Source: Ampelocalamus luodianensis
Lineage: Eukaryota > Streptophyta > Magnoliopsida > Poales > Poaceae
Reading direction: 5' to 3'
DNA: 64,000 nt
Assembly: GCA_036346255.1 (NCBI GenBank)
Contig: CM070628.1
Coordinates: forward strand, 12,167,840-12,231,839
This document shows, piece after piece, positions 45,948 through 57,055 of the stretch (position 1 is the stretch's first letter; each line of letters opens with the position of its first letter). Made by a program: the position numbers and the translations under genes. A model generated the notes under the pieces. The model had not been told where the DNA came from. It saw only the letters and a program-made list of their open reading frames with translations, and ran no database searches.

Positions 45948-45956
45948 TATAAAAAG
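45948..45956 (+). promoter_or_regulatory. TATA box of LTR copy E
   Basis: AGCTATAAAAAGACCCCC is followed by a C-rich leader with repeated CTC. This is the classic form of a grass retrotransposon promoter. Confidence 0.65.
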
Positions 45957-46611
45957 ACCCCCAAAGCTCACCCCTGAGTCCCTTTACAACACCCATAGCT
46001 CTTTCTCTACTCTTGGAGCTCAAAACCACAAAAATCCCCAAATCACCATTGTTGTCCGTGGAGCTCTGTTGGTGACCTTGGCGCTCCACTGGTTCTTCTT
46101 CAATTCTTATTGTACCATTTTGAGCTCCTTAACTCCCCTAATCATTTCTCATAACTTAATTTTGGGTTTCATTCATAGCAATTACCTAATTTTAAGTTGG
46201 GATCTTTTCGGCCGAAATCGCCCTTTTCTTCCTTAACTCCGGTGAGTGCTTCATTTCTCAATTGGGTGCTCATGGACATTCTATGAGCTATAATGAAGCT
46301 ATAGTGATCATCTGGTCTCACTCATTTTGCTCAGGCCATCATTTTCACTTCATCTTCCTCGGCTCCGTTGAGCTCCTCCGCCGTTAAAGCTTCTCCAGCC
46401 ACCTTTGAAGCTTTCCTTGGCCAAGGTAGCTTCTTATTAGTCCTTAGATGCTGTGGCACCCGCTTCTTTGGACAATGCAGAGCTTTTTAACCATTTTCGC
46501 CTTAGTAGTTTTGGTCCCCATCAACGATTCCGGCTCATGGCGTTTAGGTCGCCGCCGTCGAGGTCACCTCTAGTAGGTGCGCAAGGTTATTGCGTTTCAA
46601 TTTTAGCCTTT

Positions 46612-47385
46612 TGACGAGGATCTGATAATCCTCATTTTATTATTTATCCCTAATCATATGATATGGGTAAATATGACGTCACATGGTATACCCCTTACTG
46701 TTGCAAGGGAGAAGTAAGCCAGGTGGTCGTAAGTTCTTCTACGACCACCCCCATAGTCGTAAGTATTTCTACGACTACCACGTAATCCTAAGTTCTCCTA
46801 CGATTACCTTCGGTCGTAAGTCTTTTTACGACCAGTATCCAGTCGTAAGCTTTTCTACGACTGTCCCCTGATCATAAGTCTTGCTACGACCAGTCCTGCC
46901 ACGACTTCTTCACAGATAACTAGGTCCACTCGCCAGTAGGCCCTATTAACTGTGAGATTTGAGCAGTCAAGATACGTAGTTATACCTGGAATAACTACAG
47001 ATAACTTTGCATTATCTCTTATTGATAACCGTCAGGCATCGTGGGGAGGTTACTACTCTGGTAATTACTCTCATTATTACGTAATAATGAGTGCCTACTG
47101 ACCTGGAACGACAACGGCCGCTGCAGCATAGTATAAATAGGTGTCTTTTGGAGGTAATGGGGGAGGCTTTTTGAGGGACAATCAGTAGCAGTATTAGCAC
47201 AAGTCTTTTCACTGATTGTAATCAGGATACCCAATACAATACACACAGGAGTAGGGTTGTTATTCTCACTGGAGAAGGCCCGAACCTATATAAAAATCCT
47301 CGTGTCTCTTTTGTTTGCGTGATCAATTGTGGAGACCCCCCGAATCAAATAATCTTTACATAAGATCGGTTCTAAAACACCGACA
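46612..47385 (+). repeat. 5' LTR of the plus-strand Tat-type element
   Basis: 774 bp, TGACGAGGATCTGATAATCC to TAAAACACCGACA. It includes a palindrome array (46724-46906) and, at 47070-47091, a perfect 22-base palindrome with a TTACGTAA core. A candidate TATA box (AGTATAAATAGG) is near 47129. Confidence 0.9.
46724..46906. repeat. Six imperfect palindromes of the GTCGTAAG...CTACGAC type
   Basis: Units of about 22 bases with 6-8-base spacers. GGTCGTAAG pairs with CTACGACC in units 1 and 4, and AGTCGTAAG with CTACGACT in units 2 and 5, so the outer pair changes together. The minus-strand copy has the same array. Confidence 0.82.
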
Positions 47386-47386
47386 G

Positions 47387-47404
47387 TTGGCGCCGTCCGT
47401 GGGG
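47387..47404 (+). promoter_or_regulatory. Primer binding site of the Tat-type element
   Basis: TTGGCGCCGTCCGTGGGG starts two bases after the LTR. This is the usual primer-site context of plant Athila/Tat elements. Confidence 0.7.
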
Positions 47405-47456
47405 ATCTTTTGGTAATTCCTTGTCAACAGTTCTTTCTTTTCTCTTTGATGCTACC

Positions 47457-49640
47457 ATGGCAGGAGAATGGAGCGAGAATTGGTTCGACTTGGCGGTCTG
47501 CAGAACATCGACATGGATGCCGGCCGATTCGAGCCGAGTATCGAATCATCTGACGGTATTGCCTCCTATAGAGATCTTCTATCAGATCTCGGAGACTACA
47601 TCACTGCCGGAATTCAGGAGAGATCCTCATCCCCACAACGATGCGCCCGGTGAGAACCGGCTTCCTCGGGGGCAAGGGTCAACACGACCACAAACGGGCT
47701 GCCCGGGACGGATTCGCAACACGACGGCGAGTCATTCCTCCAAGTGTTCGAGTCCCCCTAAGGCAGTACGACTTGGCGAGACAAGTTCTGGAAGCCATCA
47801 TTCCAGAGCTCCATCGACACCTGATGGTCCTCTTTCTCCGGATAATTCCACAGAGAAGAGGATCAAGCACGCTGTTCCTCCAAGTCCAACCATCCCGTCG
47901 CAGGACACACCTGCAGACGGAGACGGTTATAACCCGGAGTTCCCCTACCTGGAGGGGTTTACTCCAAGTTCCCAGAGGCAGAATTGATGATGCTCCCCGA
48001 CGAGCACACTCTACATCCCCTCGTGGCAATGGCAGGGACACCACCGCTGGCAAACGAGATGAACACTTTAATAAACGTGCGGGGCATCCTCAACATTCTC
48101 GCACTCCATTAAAACCAACTCAGGAGTCTGATGTAGGCTATTCTGAGACAACCCGACGGAGAAAAATAGCAGCGCAGAAAAATCTCCCTGAGCGCGCTTA
48201 TTTCCAGTCGGAGGAAGCTCAAGAGCTCCAGCACATCAACGACTTGCTGGAAAATCCAACCCAAGAGCTCGCTCGAGCACCAGGGTACGATCTCTTTGTA
48301 AAAGAGATCGCACTAAGGCTTCGCAACATGATGGCAAAACTCGAGCGTCCTCGTCAACTGCAACCAGAAAGTCGTAGCAATATGACTCCATCTTCCACCA
48401 GCCGTTCAGATAACTCGTCGCTTGGGAGACGACATGACCCTCGCTCATGTAATTCTCCCGACTTGAGGAAGGCTCGTTGGACATCTGGAGACCGACAAGT
48501 CCCCAGGAGAGGTGATCTTTCACCACTTCAGAGATGGAATATGCGGCGGCAAGCGGAATACGAGGAGTATTTCCCTCGTAAAGCTGAGGCTTATCATAGG
48601 TCCAGCCCACCCGTGACTGGGTATCGTCAAGTACGATCACCCGGTGACGTTAACCCTTCTTTTTTGCAAAGAAGGAGGCAAGAAGTTATCTCGGGATGTC
48701 GGGCGTTTTCACCCGATCTTCGAGCACTTCGTTGGTCGCCTCGTTTTCGACCAACGAACATGGAGAAATTCGATGGAACCCAAAATCCCATCGAATTCCT
48801 CCAGATCTACACTACAGCTATCCGAGCAGCAGGAGGAGGAGATCATGTAATGACAAATTACCTTCCGACTGTACTCGAAGGATCGGCTCGATCATGGCTT
48901 TTAAACCAGCCATTCGAATCGATCTACTCGTGGCAGCACCTCTGCGACCTTTTGCTAGCGAACTTCCAGGGCACCTACAACCACCCTGGAAAGGAGGACG
49001 ACCTGCACCAGATAAGACAGAACGATCATGAAACTCTACGCCAATTCATCAGACGCTTCAATCAGGTTCAAAATTCTATTATGGAAGTTTCTGACTCAGC
49101 CGTGATCAGGGCTTTCAAGCAGGGAGTCCGCAGCAGAAGAATAACAGAGGACATCGCTTTACATCCTCCCGCCACCATGGCCGAACTCTTCGAGATGGCT
49201 GATAGATACGCGACTGCTGCTGAAGCAGTCGAGTGAAACAACACTATCGATCGTGGAGATAATATCCCTTAGGAGGCAGGCGAAAGTGGTAAGAAAAAGG
49301 GTAAAAAGGCTAAGAAATCCAAGAACAAGGCAAAGAGACATAAATCTCCTGCTGCCAGTTCTAAGGAGATCCTGGCCGTAAGCGACAAAGAGCCACGCAA
49401 CCCCAAGCAGAATCCTGATCGAGATAAAGGTATGCGCCAAGATCGGAGGAACGACAAACCCAGGTGGTGTCCTTTTCACAAAAAAGAAGGGTATGACCTT
49501 CGTAACTGCCGAATTTTTCTACGAAAACTCAAAGACTATTACTCTGGCAATGGGCCACTTCCTACTCTTGAACAGGTGGGCCAAACAAGTGGACGGAAGG
49601 AGTCTGATGACGAGGAGGAGATGCCGTTCTAGGATTCGCA
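47457..49640 (+). pseudogene. Tat-type gag with zinc-like motif, frameshifted
   Basis: ATG 47457 opens MAGEWSENWFDLAV. A shift then moves to the DMDAGRFEPSIESSDG frame. The largest open part (47641-49236) carries the charged linker and the core SARSWLLNQPFESIYSWQHL and LANFQGTYNHPGKEDDLHQI. It ends at FEMADRYATAAEAVE. After a stop and a shift, a lysine-rich part leads to RWCPFHKKEGYDLRNCRIFL (49456-49515), a Cys/His motif. The protein would be the RNA-binding particle protein. Reading-frame breaks near 47500, 49236 and 49272 disable it. Confidence 0.85.
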
Positions 49641-49779
49641 ACACACCATCGATCACATCTATGGAGGATCATCGGCATATGAGTCACAGAGACAGCTAAA
49701 AGCTATCGAGCGCGAGGTAAACACAATCGACTCACCTCTCGTCAATAAATTATCGAAGTGGTCGGAAGTCACCATTACT

Positions 49780-50160
49780 TTCGAGAAAGGTGATTGCCAG
49801 ATCCCTTCGACTAGACCAGGTCAGTTTCCGATCGTGGTCGAACCCACCATCAACAATTATCGAGTAAATCGAGTTTTAGTTGATGGTGGAAGCTCGTTAA
49901 ACATACCGCTTACGAGCACCTGGATGAGATGCAGTGCCGGGACAAGGTAAGGCCGGTACGATATTCTTTCCATGGAATCGTACCGGGGTCTTCGGCCAAA
50001 CCAATTAGCCAAGTTTCTCTTCGTTTAACGTTTGGCTCACCAATCAATTTCAGGACAGAGAAGATCTCCTTTGACATGGTCGATTTCGATACGGCCTATA
50101 ATGCCATACTCGGACGACCTACTTTGGCAAAATTCTTAATAGCTACTCATTAAGATGCCA
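49780..50160 (+). pseudogene. Tat-type protease region
   Basis: PSTRPGQFPIVVEPTINNYR is followed by VNRVLVDGGSSLNI; the DGGSS is the aspartic protease site (Asp codon near 49881). Then come SLRLTFGSPINFRTEKISFD and FDTAYNAILGRPTLAKF. One frame change lies near 49910. The protease would cut the polyprotein. Confidence 0.78.
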
Positions 50161-50499
50161 GGTCCCAAAGGAGTAATCACAATATATTGTGACAAGAAGA
50201 TGGTGCACTCCTGCGACCGTCGTTCCCTCGAGATGGTTGGACAACTACCAATTTGAGACGAAAGTCAGCCTTCGACTAGCAAGTCGAAGCCTAAAGCTGC
50301 ACCAAAGCCGAACAACCAGGTCAAAGAGGTTCCTCTGGACGCAGAGGAGCCCTCGAAGACTGTTCGCATTGGGGATTCTTCCGACCCAAATAGGAAGACG
50401 CCCTCATCACTTTCCTCCTAGCAAACGCAGATGTCTTCGCGTGGCAAGCATCCGACATGCCCGGAGTCCCCAGGGAAGTGATCGAGCACAGGCTAGCCT

Positions 50500-50927
50500 T
50501 ACAGCCTGATAAACTACCCGTAAAACAAAAGTTACGGAGATTTGCCCCTGATCGACGAGATGCTATTAGGTCGACTGGACAAGTTGCTTAGCGGGCTTCA
50601 TAAGAGAAGTCAACCACCGAGTGGTTGGCCAATCTGTAATGGTTAGAAAGTCTAACGGCAAATGGCGTATGTCGAGACTTTATCGATCTTAATAAAGCTT
50701 ATCAAAACATGATTTCCCTTTACTCGCATCGATCGGTTGGTTGGTATGCATCGCAGGATGTGAAATGTTGAGTTTTCTAGATGCATACTCTGGTTACCAC
50801 CAGATCTATATGTGTCGAGAAGATGAAGAGAAGACTGCATTCATTACACCGTTTGGAATATTTTGCTATGTCAAAATGCCATTCGGTTTAAAAAATGCTG
50901 GGGCTTCTTTTCAGCGTTTGATGCAAA
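50500..50927 (+). pseudogene. Tat-type reverse transcriptase fragment
   Basis: Indel-ridden codons give SNGKWRM near 50655. A clear block follows: GCEMLSFLDAYSGYHQIYMC, REDEEKTAFITPFGIFCYVK and MPFGLKNAGASFQRLMQM (50753-50927). The YVDD-containing half is missing because the next LTR begins here. Confidence 0.85.
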
Positions 50928-53900
50928 TGTAACATCCCAAATTTCAACTTGTGTTTCAAATGTAAGAAATTGAGGGTAAATTAAAACTTTTCTTACATCC
51001 TTGTGCTTTTGAACTTTTCTGAAAATTCTTGTAAAAGAATTTTGGAAAATTCAAAATCAAAACCCTCATTTATCAAGTCAACAACCTCCTTGGTCAAATC
51101 TTATGTCAAACCCTTGGTAATAATTTTCCCTGGGTTCTAGGGTTGCTTGGTAACACCTCTGAATTATTTCATAATTTTTGGAAATTATTTGAAATATTTT
51201 AGAGGCAAGTCAAACCTTTGAATTAGCCTTCTGGAATTTCTTGAGAAAATCCCAATGCACAAAAATCTCTGAAAATTTTATGGAAGGTTAATCCTGAACT
51301 CAGGAAGCTCCAGTTAAAATTTCATAATTTTTGGAATTGGTTTGATACCTCAATTAAATCCCCAAAGTTTCAGTTCAAAAATCAAATCCTAACTGGTCTA
51401 CACTGTTCCTCGGGCGCGAGTCAGGCTCGGGCTCGAGTCACTTGACTCGACCGAGCCAACTAGCTGTACCCAGGCTCGCGCGGGCGAGCGCACGCGCTAT
51501 GGGCCGTTGGATCTCCATCGGACGGTCGACGTTTGCCCATCCTTGTGCCGACGCGGTCGCGTGTTAACCCTCGGATGGAAATCGGACAGGGGGGGGCGTC
51601 GTCGTCCTCCTCTCGCTCGCGCGACGCTGCGCCATGGCGGAGCCGAGCGTGGGCGCGCAGTGCCCTGTCCCATCCGGCGACCTCGCAACGGGTGTCTGCA
51701 GCGCATTTAATGCCGTCGTGCGGCCGCCCCCGAAAGTCCACCTTCTACCGCCCTCGCTCTCTCGGCGCAGAAGAAGCAGAGGATCCGGCGAACAACGGTG
51801 CCTTCTCGCTCTTCCTGGCTACTTAAGCCCCCTGGTCACCTCCTTTGGCTTCCTTTCCTCTCCCCGCAGCTCCCTCTTGCACTCACCAAGCTTGGGCGAG
51901 CCCCAAACTCACCCGCGGCCATTTCAGCCATTGCTGCCGCAGGAGCTTCTCGGTGAAGCTCACATCCAGTGGCCCTCGGGCTCGGCGCTTGGTTCCCTCT
52001 CCACCCCCTCACCTCCGTGAGCATTAACCCTAACTCGGTTGGTCTTGATCTTCGTAGGAGGTCACCAATTTAGGTTTCCCCGCGCCGATTCTCGACTTCT
52101 TCTTCCCCGGCGCCGGTAAGACCTTCATTTCTCTATTGCTCTCGGCTGGACCTCCTCTGGGGTGTTGAGAAGCTATTGGCATCACCCACTCTTCTTTGTT
52201 TGATCCAGATTTCTCCCTCCGCGTGAAGCCTCCGCCGCTAGCACCCCTCCGGCCAGCTTATCTTCACCGCGACCTCTCGGTGAGTCCCTGGCACCCTCCA
52301 GTAGCTAGCGCGTAGGATAGTGGGGCTTAGCCCCTAGCGTTCTGCGGTTGTCGTTTTTTTTACCGCAGGATCGTCTCCGCCCCTCTTTGCCGCGCCGGCG
52401 GTGTAGGTCATCTCCGGCGGTGTTTTTGGTGCGGGCGTGTGCGCAGGGGTATTGCGCTCCCATTTGGCCACTCAGCCCGCACCGCCGCAGCCCAGCTCGC
52501 CGGCGTCGCGCCAGGCAAGCGAGCGGCATCGCCGGTTCTGTTGTCGGACGACAACGCCGCGGAGCGGACGTGGTCGGGTCTTCGCCGTTGGATCCGAGAT
52601 CAACGACCACGAGCCTCCACGTCGGCCCTCTGTTCTGCGCGCGTGAGGAGTGTATTGGCCTGGTTCAATGTCGTCCGTTGGATCGAGATCGCGATCGTGG
52701 GTTAGCCATGTCGCCTCTTTCTCGATCCGCCGGTTTTCGCTAAGTCCGTAAATCGAGATCACATTAGGGTCTTCTCATTTTCATATCTTTGTCATCTTAG
52801 CTCCAAATTAGATGATTCCAATTTTGTTAGCTTCCTTATAACTTGAACTTAAATGGAAAAATAATTAGAGACCATGATCAACCCTGAAAACCATTCTCAA
52901 AAATAGTAAGCAAGTGAACTTAATACTTTTTCAGAACTTTTAGCAAACTTGTAAAATGCATATCTTTTTATCTATAGCTCATTTTTGTATGAATCCGATT
53001 GGATTAGCTTCCACTTCTAGTGTATTTGCTAGGAAAATTGGTTTCACAAATTCTACTTAGCCATGCCTGCACACCATAGGAAGTGTGCTAACCGTGGCTG
53101 GTGGAAAGGCGGTCTATCATGTGGGTACATTGGTACACCCCTGCAGGGTTAAAACTATTCGAATAGCCTCGCCCTAGGTTATGGACATTGCTTGTAAGGT
53201 CGCAAGAACTAGACTACAACCTTTTAAAAACTTAAACTTGACATGGGTGGTATGAAGGGGTACTTCATGCTATTGTTGTGGTGACTATTGGGTTAGTCAC
53301 TTCTAGGGTTGTGTTGTCTTCTACCTATTGTTATCCTGCTGCTATTTGAACAATAAAAGTTAATTGCACACTTGCTTTGGAATCTGTTACCTTATTGCAA
53401 ATGAAAACTTGCTTTATGCCAAAAATAAGTCCAGAGCCTCCTCCACTTAAATAAAGCTTGCATGTAGTTAATTATAGTTCTGTTATCTTACACGTCAGTC
53501 TTGCGAGTACAAAAACAATTTTTGTACTCAGATGCTATGCTTAATTGTTTTGTTGCAGAGGAAGAAGGTGAGCCCCAAGGGCCTCACTTTTGTGAGCTTT
53601 GTTGTGGCGGTGTCTGGAGCGATTAGCTTGGCGGTTCGGTTGGTTGCCTTGTGGGTAAAGGCACACCGATTGGCTTTTGTTTATTGCCATCTTATGGCCC
53701 TTTTGCTTCTGCTGTTTAAATTAGTTACTTATGTGTTATTTGGCCGGTCGGCCTCTCTTTTGTAATAACTCTCTTTATATTATGTATGTCTTTAAGTTAT
53801 TGTTGTGCTTCGGTTCTATGTGAATGAATGGAATTGATGCATGATTTTGTAAAAGGGTGTATGTACTGACATTTAAGGATGTACATATTTTCCCGAGGCA

Positions 53901-53962
53901 CGGGATATTTTATTTGTGATGCTAAACTAAGCATTACAAGTTAAATACCCCGGGGTCTCACA
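50928..53962 (+). repeat. 5' LTR (copy D) of the chromovirus-like element
   Basis: 3035 bp, TGTAACATCCCAAATTTC to CGGGGTCTCACA. It is the only long LTR here whose internal region follows, so it anchors the 3' boundary for the others. CTATTCGAATAG is at 53155-53166, a GTGACTA/TAGTCAC hairpin at 53281-53300, and the GAGTAC/GTACTC hairpin at 53503-53529. A weak TATA-like TACTTAAG is near 51820. Frames in the GC-rich part (51460-52762) are not genes. Confidence 0.92.
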
Positions 53963-53966
53963 AAGT

Positions 53967-53980
53967 TGGTATCAGAGCCA
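53967..53980 (+). promoter_or_regulatory. Primer binding site (initiator Met-tRNA type)
   Basis: TGGTATCAGAGCCA starts four bases after the LTR end, complementary to the 3' end of plant initiator methionine tRNA, as used by most plant retrotransposons. Confidence 0.9.
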
Positions 53981-54960
53981 TTCCGACCGTAGTAACCCAA
54001 GCTTGGTCGTCTTTAGGATATTTTGAAAATCTTATTTTCAAAGTATCAAATGATTTATGAAAGCTTACGTAAGTTCTCAGATTTTACTCCTTACCTATCT
54101 TAGCTTTCTTCTCTCATCTTGCTCTAATTTAAGTTTTGAAAGCGGATTTCCTCTCCTCCCCTTCAAAGATAGTTGTTATCGATTAATTGGGTTTTGGGAA
54201 CCAATGAGTTTGGCAAATTGAAGTGTTAGCTGCCCTCTACAAGGTTTTGAAGCTTCCGAAGTTGAAGATTTCAATTAGGAGGCTTGGATGCGAAATCTGG
54301 ACAGCGAGCATTCGATTTCCGGACAGCAAGCTCAAAGGTTCTAAATAGGGTAGAAAATGAGAGGTTAATCAATTAAAACTTGTGGGAACAAAAGGGTAAG
54401 ATGTGATACTAGTTAGCTAAGTATCTAACACCTATTTCGCTGATTTAACCTTGCTCTCGAGTAGTGTTAGACTTGTTGCAAGGTGCTGAAATTTTTATCT
54501 TCTCACACTATTACTCGTTCATTCAATACGGGTTAATGGCATTGAGAAGTTGAGCTTGGTTTGGAGTTTCCTTCTGTTTTGGAGCTTCTTTGGAAACATT
54601 TAAAGTTTGTATACTTGCTGTTTTGGCTTTCGGTTAGGGTGATATCTCATTCCCTAATCGTTAGCTTTTCGCTTTCATCAACTTCTAGTATTAGTGCTTT
54701 GGTTTCTAACCTAATTTTCTTGAACCGGGATGGTGGAGGTACTCGCATGCCGTGGTCGCTGACTTTGGTTTGGATGAGAGCTCCCGCCTCCTCAGACCAT
54801 GGTTGAGGTCCTTCTTGGATCGAGCGCAACTGTTCAGAGGAGGAGGTCTCGCTGGATGTTATTGCGCGCAACACCTCCATACGACCGGTGCCTCGTGATC
54901 GGCGGCGGCGGACATCGGCCTCGTGGGGTTTGGCCGAGTTTCTTCGCACTCACCCCACGT
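53981..54960 (+). other. 5' leader and decayed gag start
   Basis: No conserved frame until about 54960. A motif GGACAGCGAGCATTC near 54300 recalls GGACAGCGAGAC in LTR copy F (39890). The AT-rich leader includes no obvious start codon in frame with gag. Confidence 0.45.
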
Positions 54961-55680
54961 TTCCGTGTCCGAGGACCCATTGATGCGTATGACTAGTGCG
55001 TCCAGTTGAGCGTAAGCTCGGCGTTGCTCAATGCCCGACCAGACAAGGCACTCTTGCCTCCCATCGTGCAGCAGCGCTCTCTGGTGGGAGAACTTCTCGC
55101 CATGCAGCCCGCCGCCACATCGTCTCTTGGGATGAGTTCCGACGGCGTTCCGCCGAGCTCACATCCTCGCCGCTTGATGAAGCAAGAAGAAGGAGTTTCT
55201 CGCTCAAGCAAGGGCGTAAGTCGGTGATGGAGTACATGCGAGTTCAACCACTTGGCTCGTTATGCTCCATCCGAGGTGGCCACCGGTGAGGCCAAGCAGA
55301 GAAGTTCATGGAGGGCTTGTCCGAGGAGCCGCAAGACAAGCTCTCCATTGTGGACTTTGCCGACTTTCAAGCCTTGGTGGACAAGGCCATTGTTCTTGCA
55401 CAAGGCGAAGGCGCGGGCGAGTCCGCAGCGCAAGTGGGAGGCCCGGCGTGCCGCATGGTCGGCTCTCTCGTCCCGTGTCGGGCCTACCCGAGGCCCGCTG
55501 CGTGGCTTCACTACCACCGAGGCCGCCAGACCAGCCTCACCTCCGCAGCCGTGACCCGCCACGTGCGCTGCGAACCGGCAGGTGGCCCCGCAATCCGGCC
55601 GCCGGGTCACTTGCTTTTCATGCAACCGGCGGGCATTATGCCAATAGTTGCCCTAACAGATCGAGCGGCCTCGTCCTAAT
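54960..55680 (+). pseudogene. Chromovirus gag with zinc knuckle, frameshifted
   Basis: Pieces include IVSWDEFRRRSAELTSSPLD, SFSLKQGRKSVMEYMR and LARYAPSEVATGE (about 55115-55290). Then in another frame comes FMEGLSEEPQDKLSIVDFAD and FQALVDKAIVLAQGEG (55305-55420). The knuckle is split: VTCFSCN in one frame and GHYANSCP in the next (55608-55660), together a CCHC motif. It matches the Retrotrans_gag plus zinc-knuckle layout. Confidence 0.82.
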
Positions 55681-55789
55681 GGAGGGCGCGGGCGGGAGGT
55701 GGTCCTCCCGTGATCGAAGGTTGTCCCCGCTACCCAAGGCGTGGGTAGTGGCGCGTCAACCTCATATCCGCGAGGAGGCACAGGAGGCA

Positions 55790-55980
55790 CCCGACGCCGT
55801 GTTGGGTACCCTTTCGGCTAACTCTTTCCTCGCTACGCTGATTTTGTTTGATTCAAAGCATCTCATTCGCTTGTTTTCGAGTCTTTTGCTTTGGTGGGGG
55901 TCTTTGTTTACTCCATTGTTGGTCCCACGCTCATTCGCTCTCCCGGTTGAAGTTGAGGGTCGAGTCCGAGTGTAGGGATG
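55790..55980 (+). pseudogene. Chromovirus protease remnant
   Basis: VLGTLSANSFLATLILFDS corresponds to the strand leading into the DSG(A/G) protease site. The residues after DS are shifted, so the site is lost. It is followed by a FALPVEVEGRV segment. Confidence 0.6.
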
Positions 55981-56329
55981 TCCTGTTGAGATAGAGGGGT
56001 AGGATTCTTAGCAAACCTTATCCTCCTCCGATCGGCGAGCTTAGATATAATCCTAGGCATGGATTGGTTGTCTCGGCACATGGGATAAATTGATTGCGCT
56101 AGAGGCTCATCTACCTTACGGTCCTTCGGCGGCGAGGTTCGCTTTTCGCCGCCGGCTCGCAGGTCCGCATCTCTTCGCGCTCGGCGAAGCCATCTCTAGA
56201 TATTGGTGAAGTCCGGTGGTGTGTGACTTTGTTGATGTCTTCCCGACGACCTTCCATGGATGCCACCGTTCGAGACCTCGAGTTTGTCATTGAGTTGGTT
56301 CCCTGCACGCCCGATTTCAAAGAGGCCTT

Positions 56330-57055
56330 AGGATGGACCCAATTGAGTTGGTGGAGTTGAAGAAGCGGTGGGTGAGCTTCAAGAGAAGGGTTTCATCCGC
56401 CCTAGCTCATCTCCTTGGGGATGCTCAGCAATCTTTGTCCCGAAAGGACAAGACGCTGCGCAAGATAAATGCGTTGATTACCGCCCACTTAATGAAGTAA
56501 CGGTAAAGAACAAGTACCCTTTGCCCGATCGGCGATCTCTTCGATCAATTAACTGAGCTCGAGTTTTCCAAGATTGATGCGAGAGGGATATCATCGAGTT
56601 CGATTCGGCCGAGGATATTCCAAAGACGGCTTTTTCTACTCGTTATGGCTTGTACGAGTATACCGTCATGTCATTCGGCTTAACCAATGCTCCGGCCATG
56701 TTCATGAACCTCATGAATTCGGTGTTCATGGAGTATTTGGATAGGTTCGTTGTGGTCTTCATCGATGATATCCTTATCTACTCCAAGAGCGATCCGGAAC
56801 ACACCGAGCATTTGAGGCTGGTGTTGGGCAAGCTTCGTGAGCACCAGCTGTATGCGAAGTTCAGCAAGTGCGCATTTTGGTTGAAGGAAGTAGCTTTAGG
56901 CCATGTTTTTCAGCAGAGGCGAGTCGTGGATCCTAGCAAGATCGTGATGTGCTTTCTCGAGTCACCCACTTTGGCCACCGGTTCGAGTTTTCTTGGTTTA
57001 GCGGGATATTATCGCCGCTTATCGAGAATTTCTCCAAGATAGCGGCCGATGACGG
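56330..57055 (+). pseudogene. Chromovirus reverse transcriptase fragment
   Basis: LQEKGFIRPSSSPWGCSAIF, VDYRPLNEVTVKNKYPLP, then after shifts FSTRYGLYEYTVMSFGLTNA. Next are FVVVFIDDILIYSKS (active site IDD near 56765) and LREHQLYAKFSKCAFWLKEV. Finally FLGLAGYYRR runs to about 57025 and PMTE to 57055. The rest of RT, RNase H and integrase are missing. Confidence 0.88.

Larger units (their letters stand above)
40531..46611 (+). mobile_element. Long Ty3-gypsy LTR (copy E), split by two insertions
   Basis: It starts TGTAACATCCCAATTC and matches the first 200 bases of the LTR at 50928. At 40757 it is interrupted by a solo LTR that leaves a TAAGG duplication, and resumes at 44858. It has a TATA box (45948) and a C-rich leader, then is cut at 46611 by the Tat-type LTR. 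Its 3' third is not in the window, so whether it was solo or part of a full element is unknown. 45200-45620 holds several copies of a CCGT(C/T)(C/G)GATC motif common in grass LTR promoters. Confidence 0.82.
46612..50927 (+). mobile_element. Tat/Ogre-type Ty3-gypsy element, plus-strand copy, truncated in RT
   Basis: LTR (46612-47385), primer site (47387), gag, protease and the first part of reverse transcriptase lie in order. Reading ends within RT at 50927, where a TGTAACATCCC LTR begins. It is the same family as the minus-strand element at 31941-36500, about 10 kb away. Because a later element is inserted in its RT, the rest of it may lie beyond the window on the right. Confidence 0.88.
50928..57055 (+). 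mobile_element. Chromovirus-like Ty3-gypsy element with long LTR, truncated in RT
   Basis: A 3.0-kb 5' LTR, a TGGTATCAGAGCC primer site, gag, protease and reverse transcriptase follow in order. The coding sequence stops at about 57055 in the RT thumb/connection region and changes to the C-terminal tail of another element. No integrase or 3' LTR of this family is present. The long LTR and the gag style (VSWDEFRRR, LKQGxKSVMEY) suggest the Tekay/Del group. Many stops. Confidence 0.87.

Noticed and set aside
51460..52762. GC-rich ORFs up to 131 codons
   Set aside because: They are inside the 5' LTR bounded by TGTAACATCCC and the primer site.
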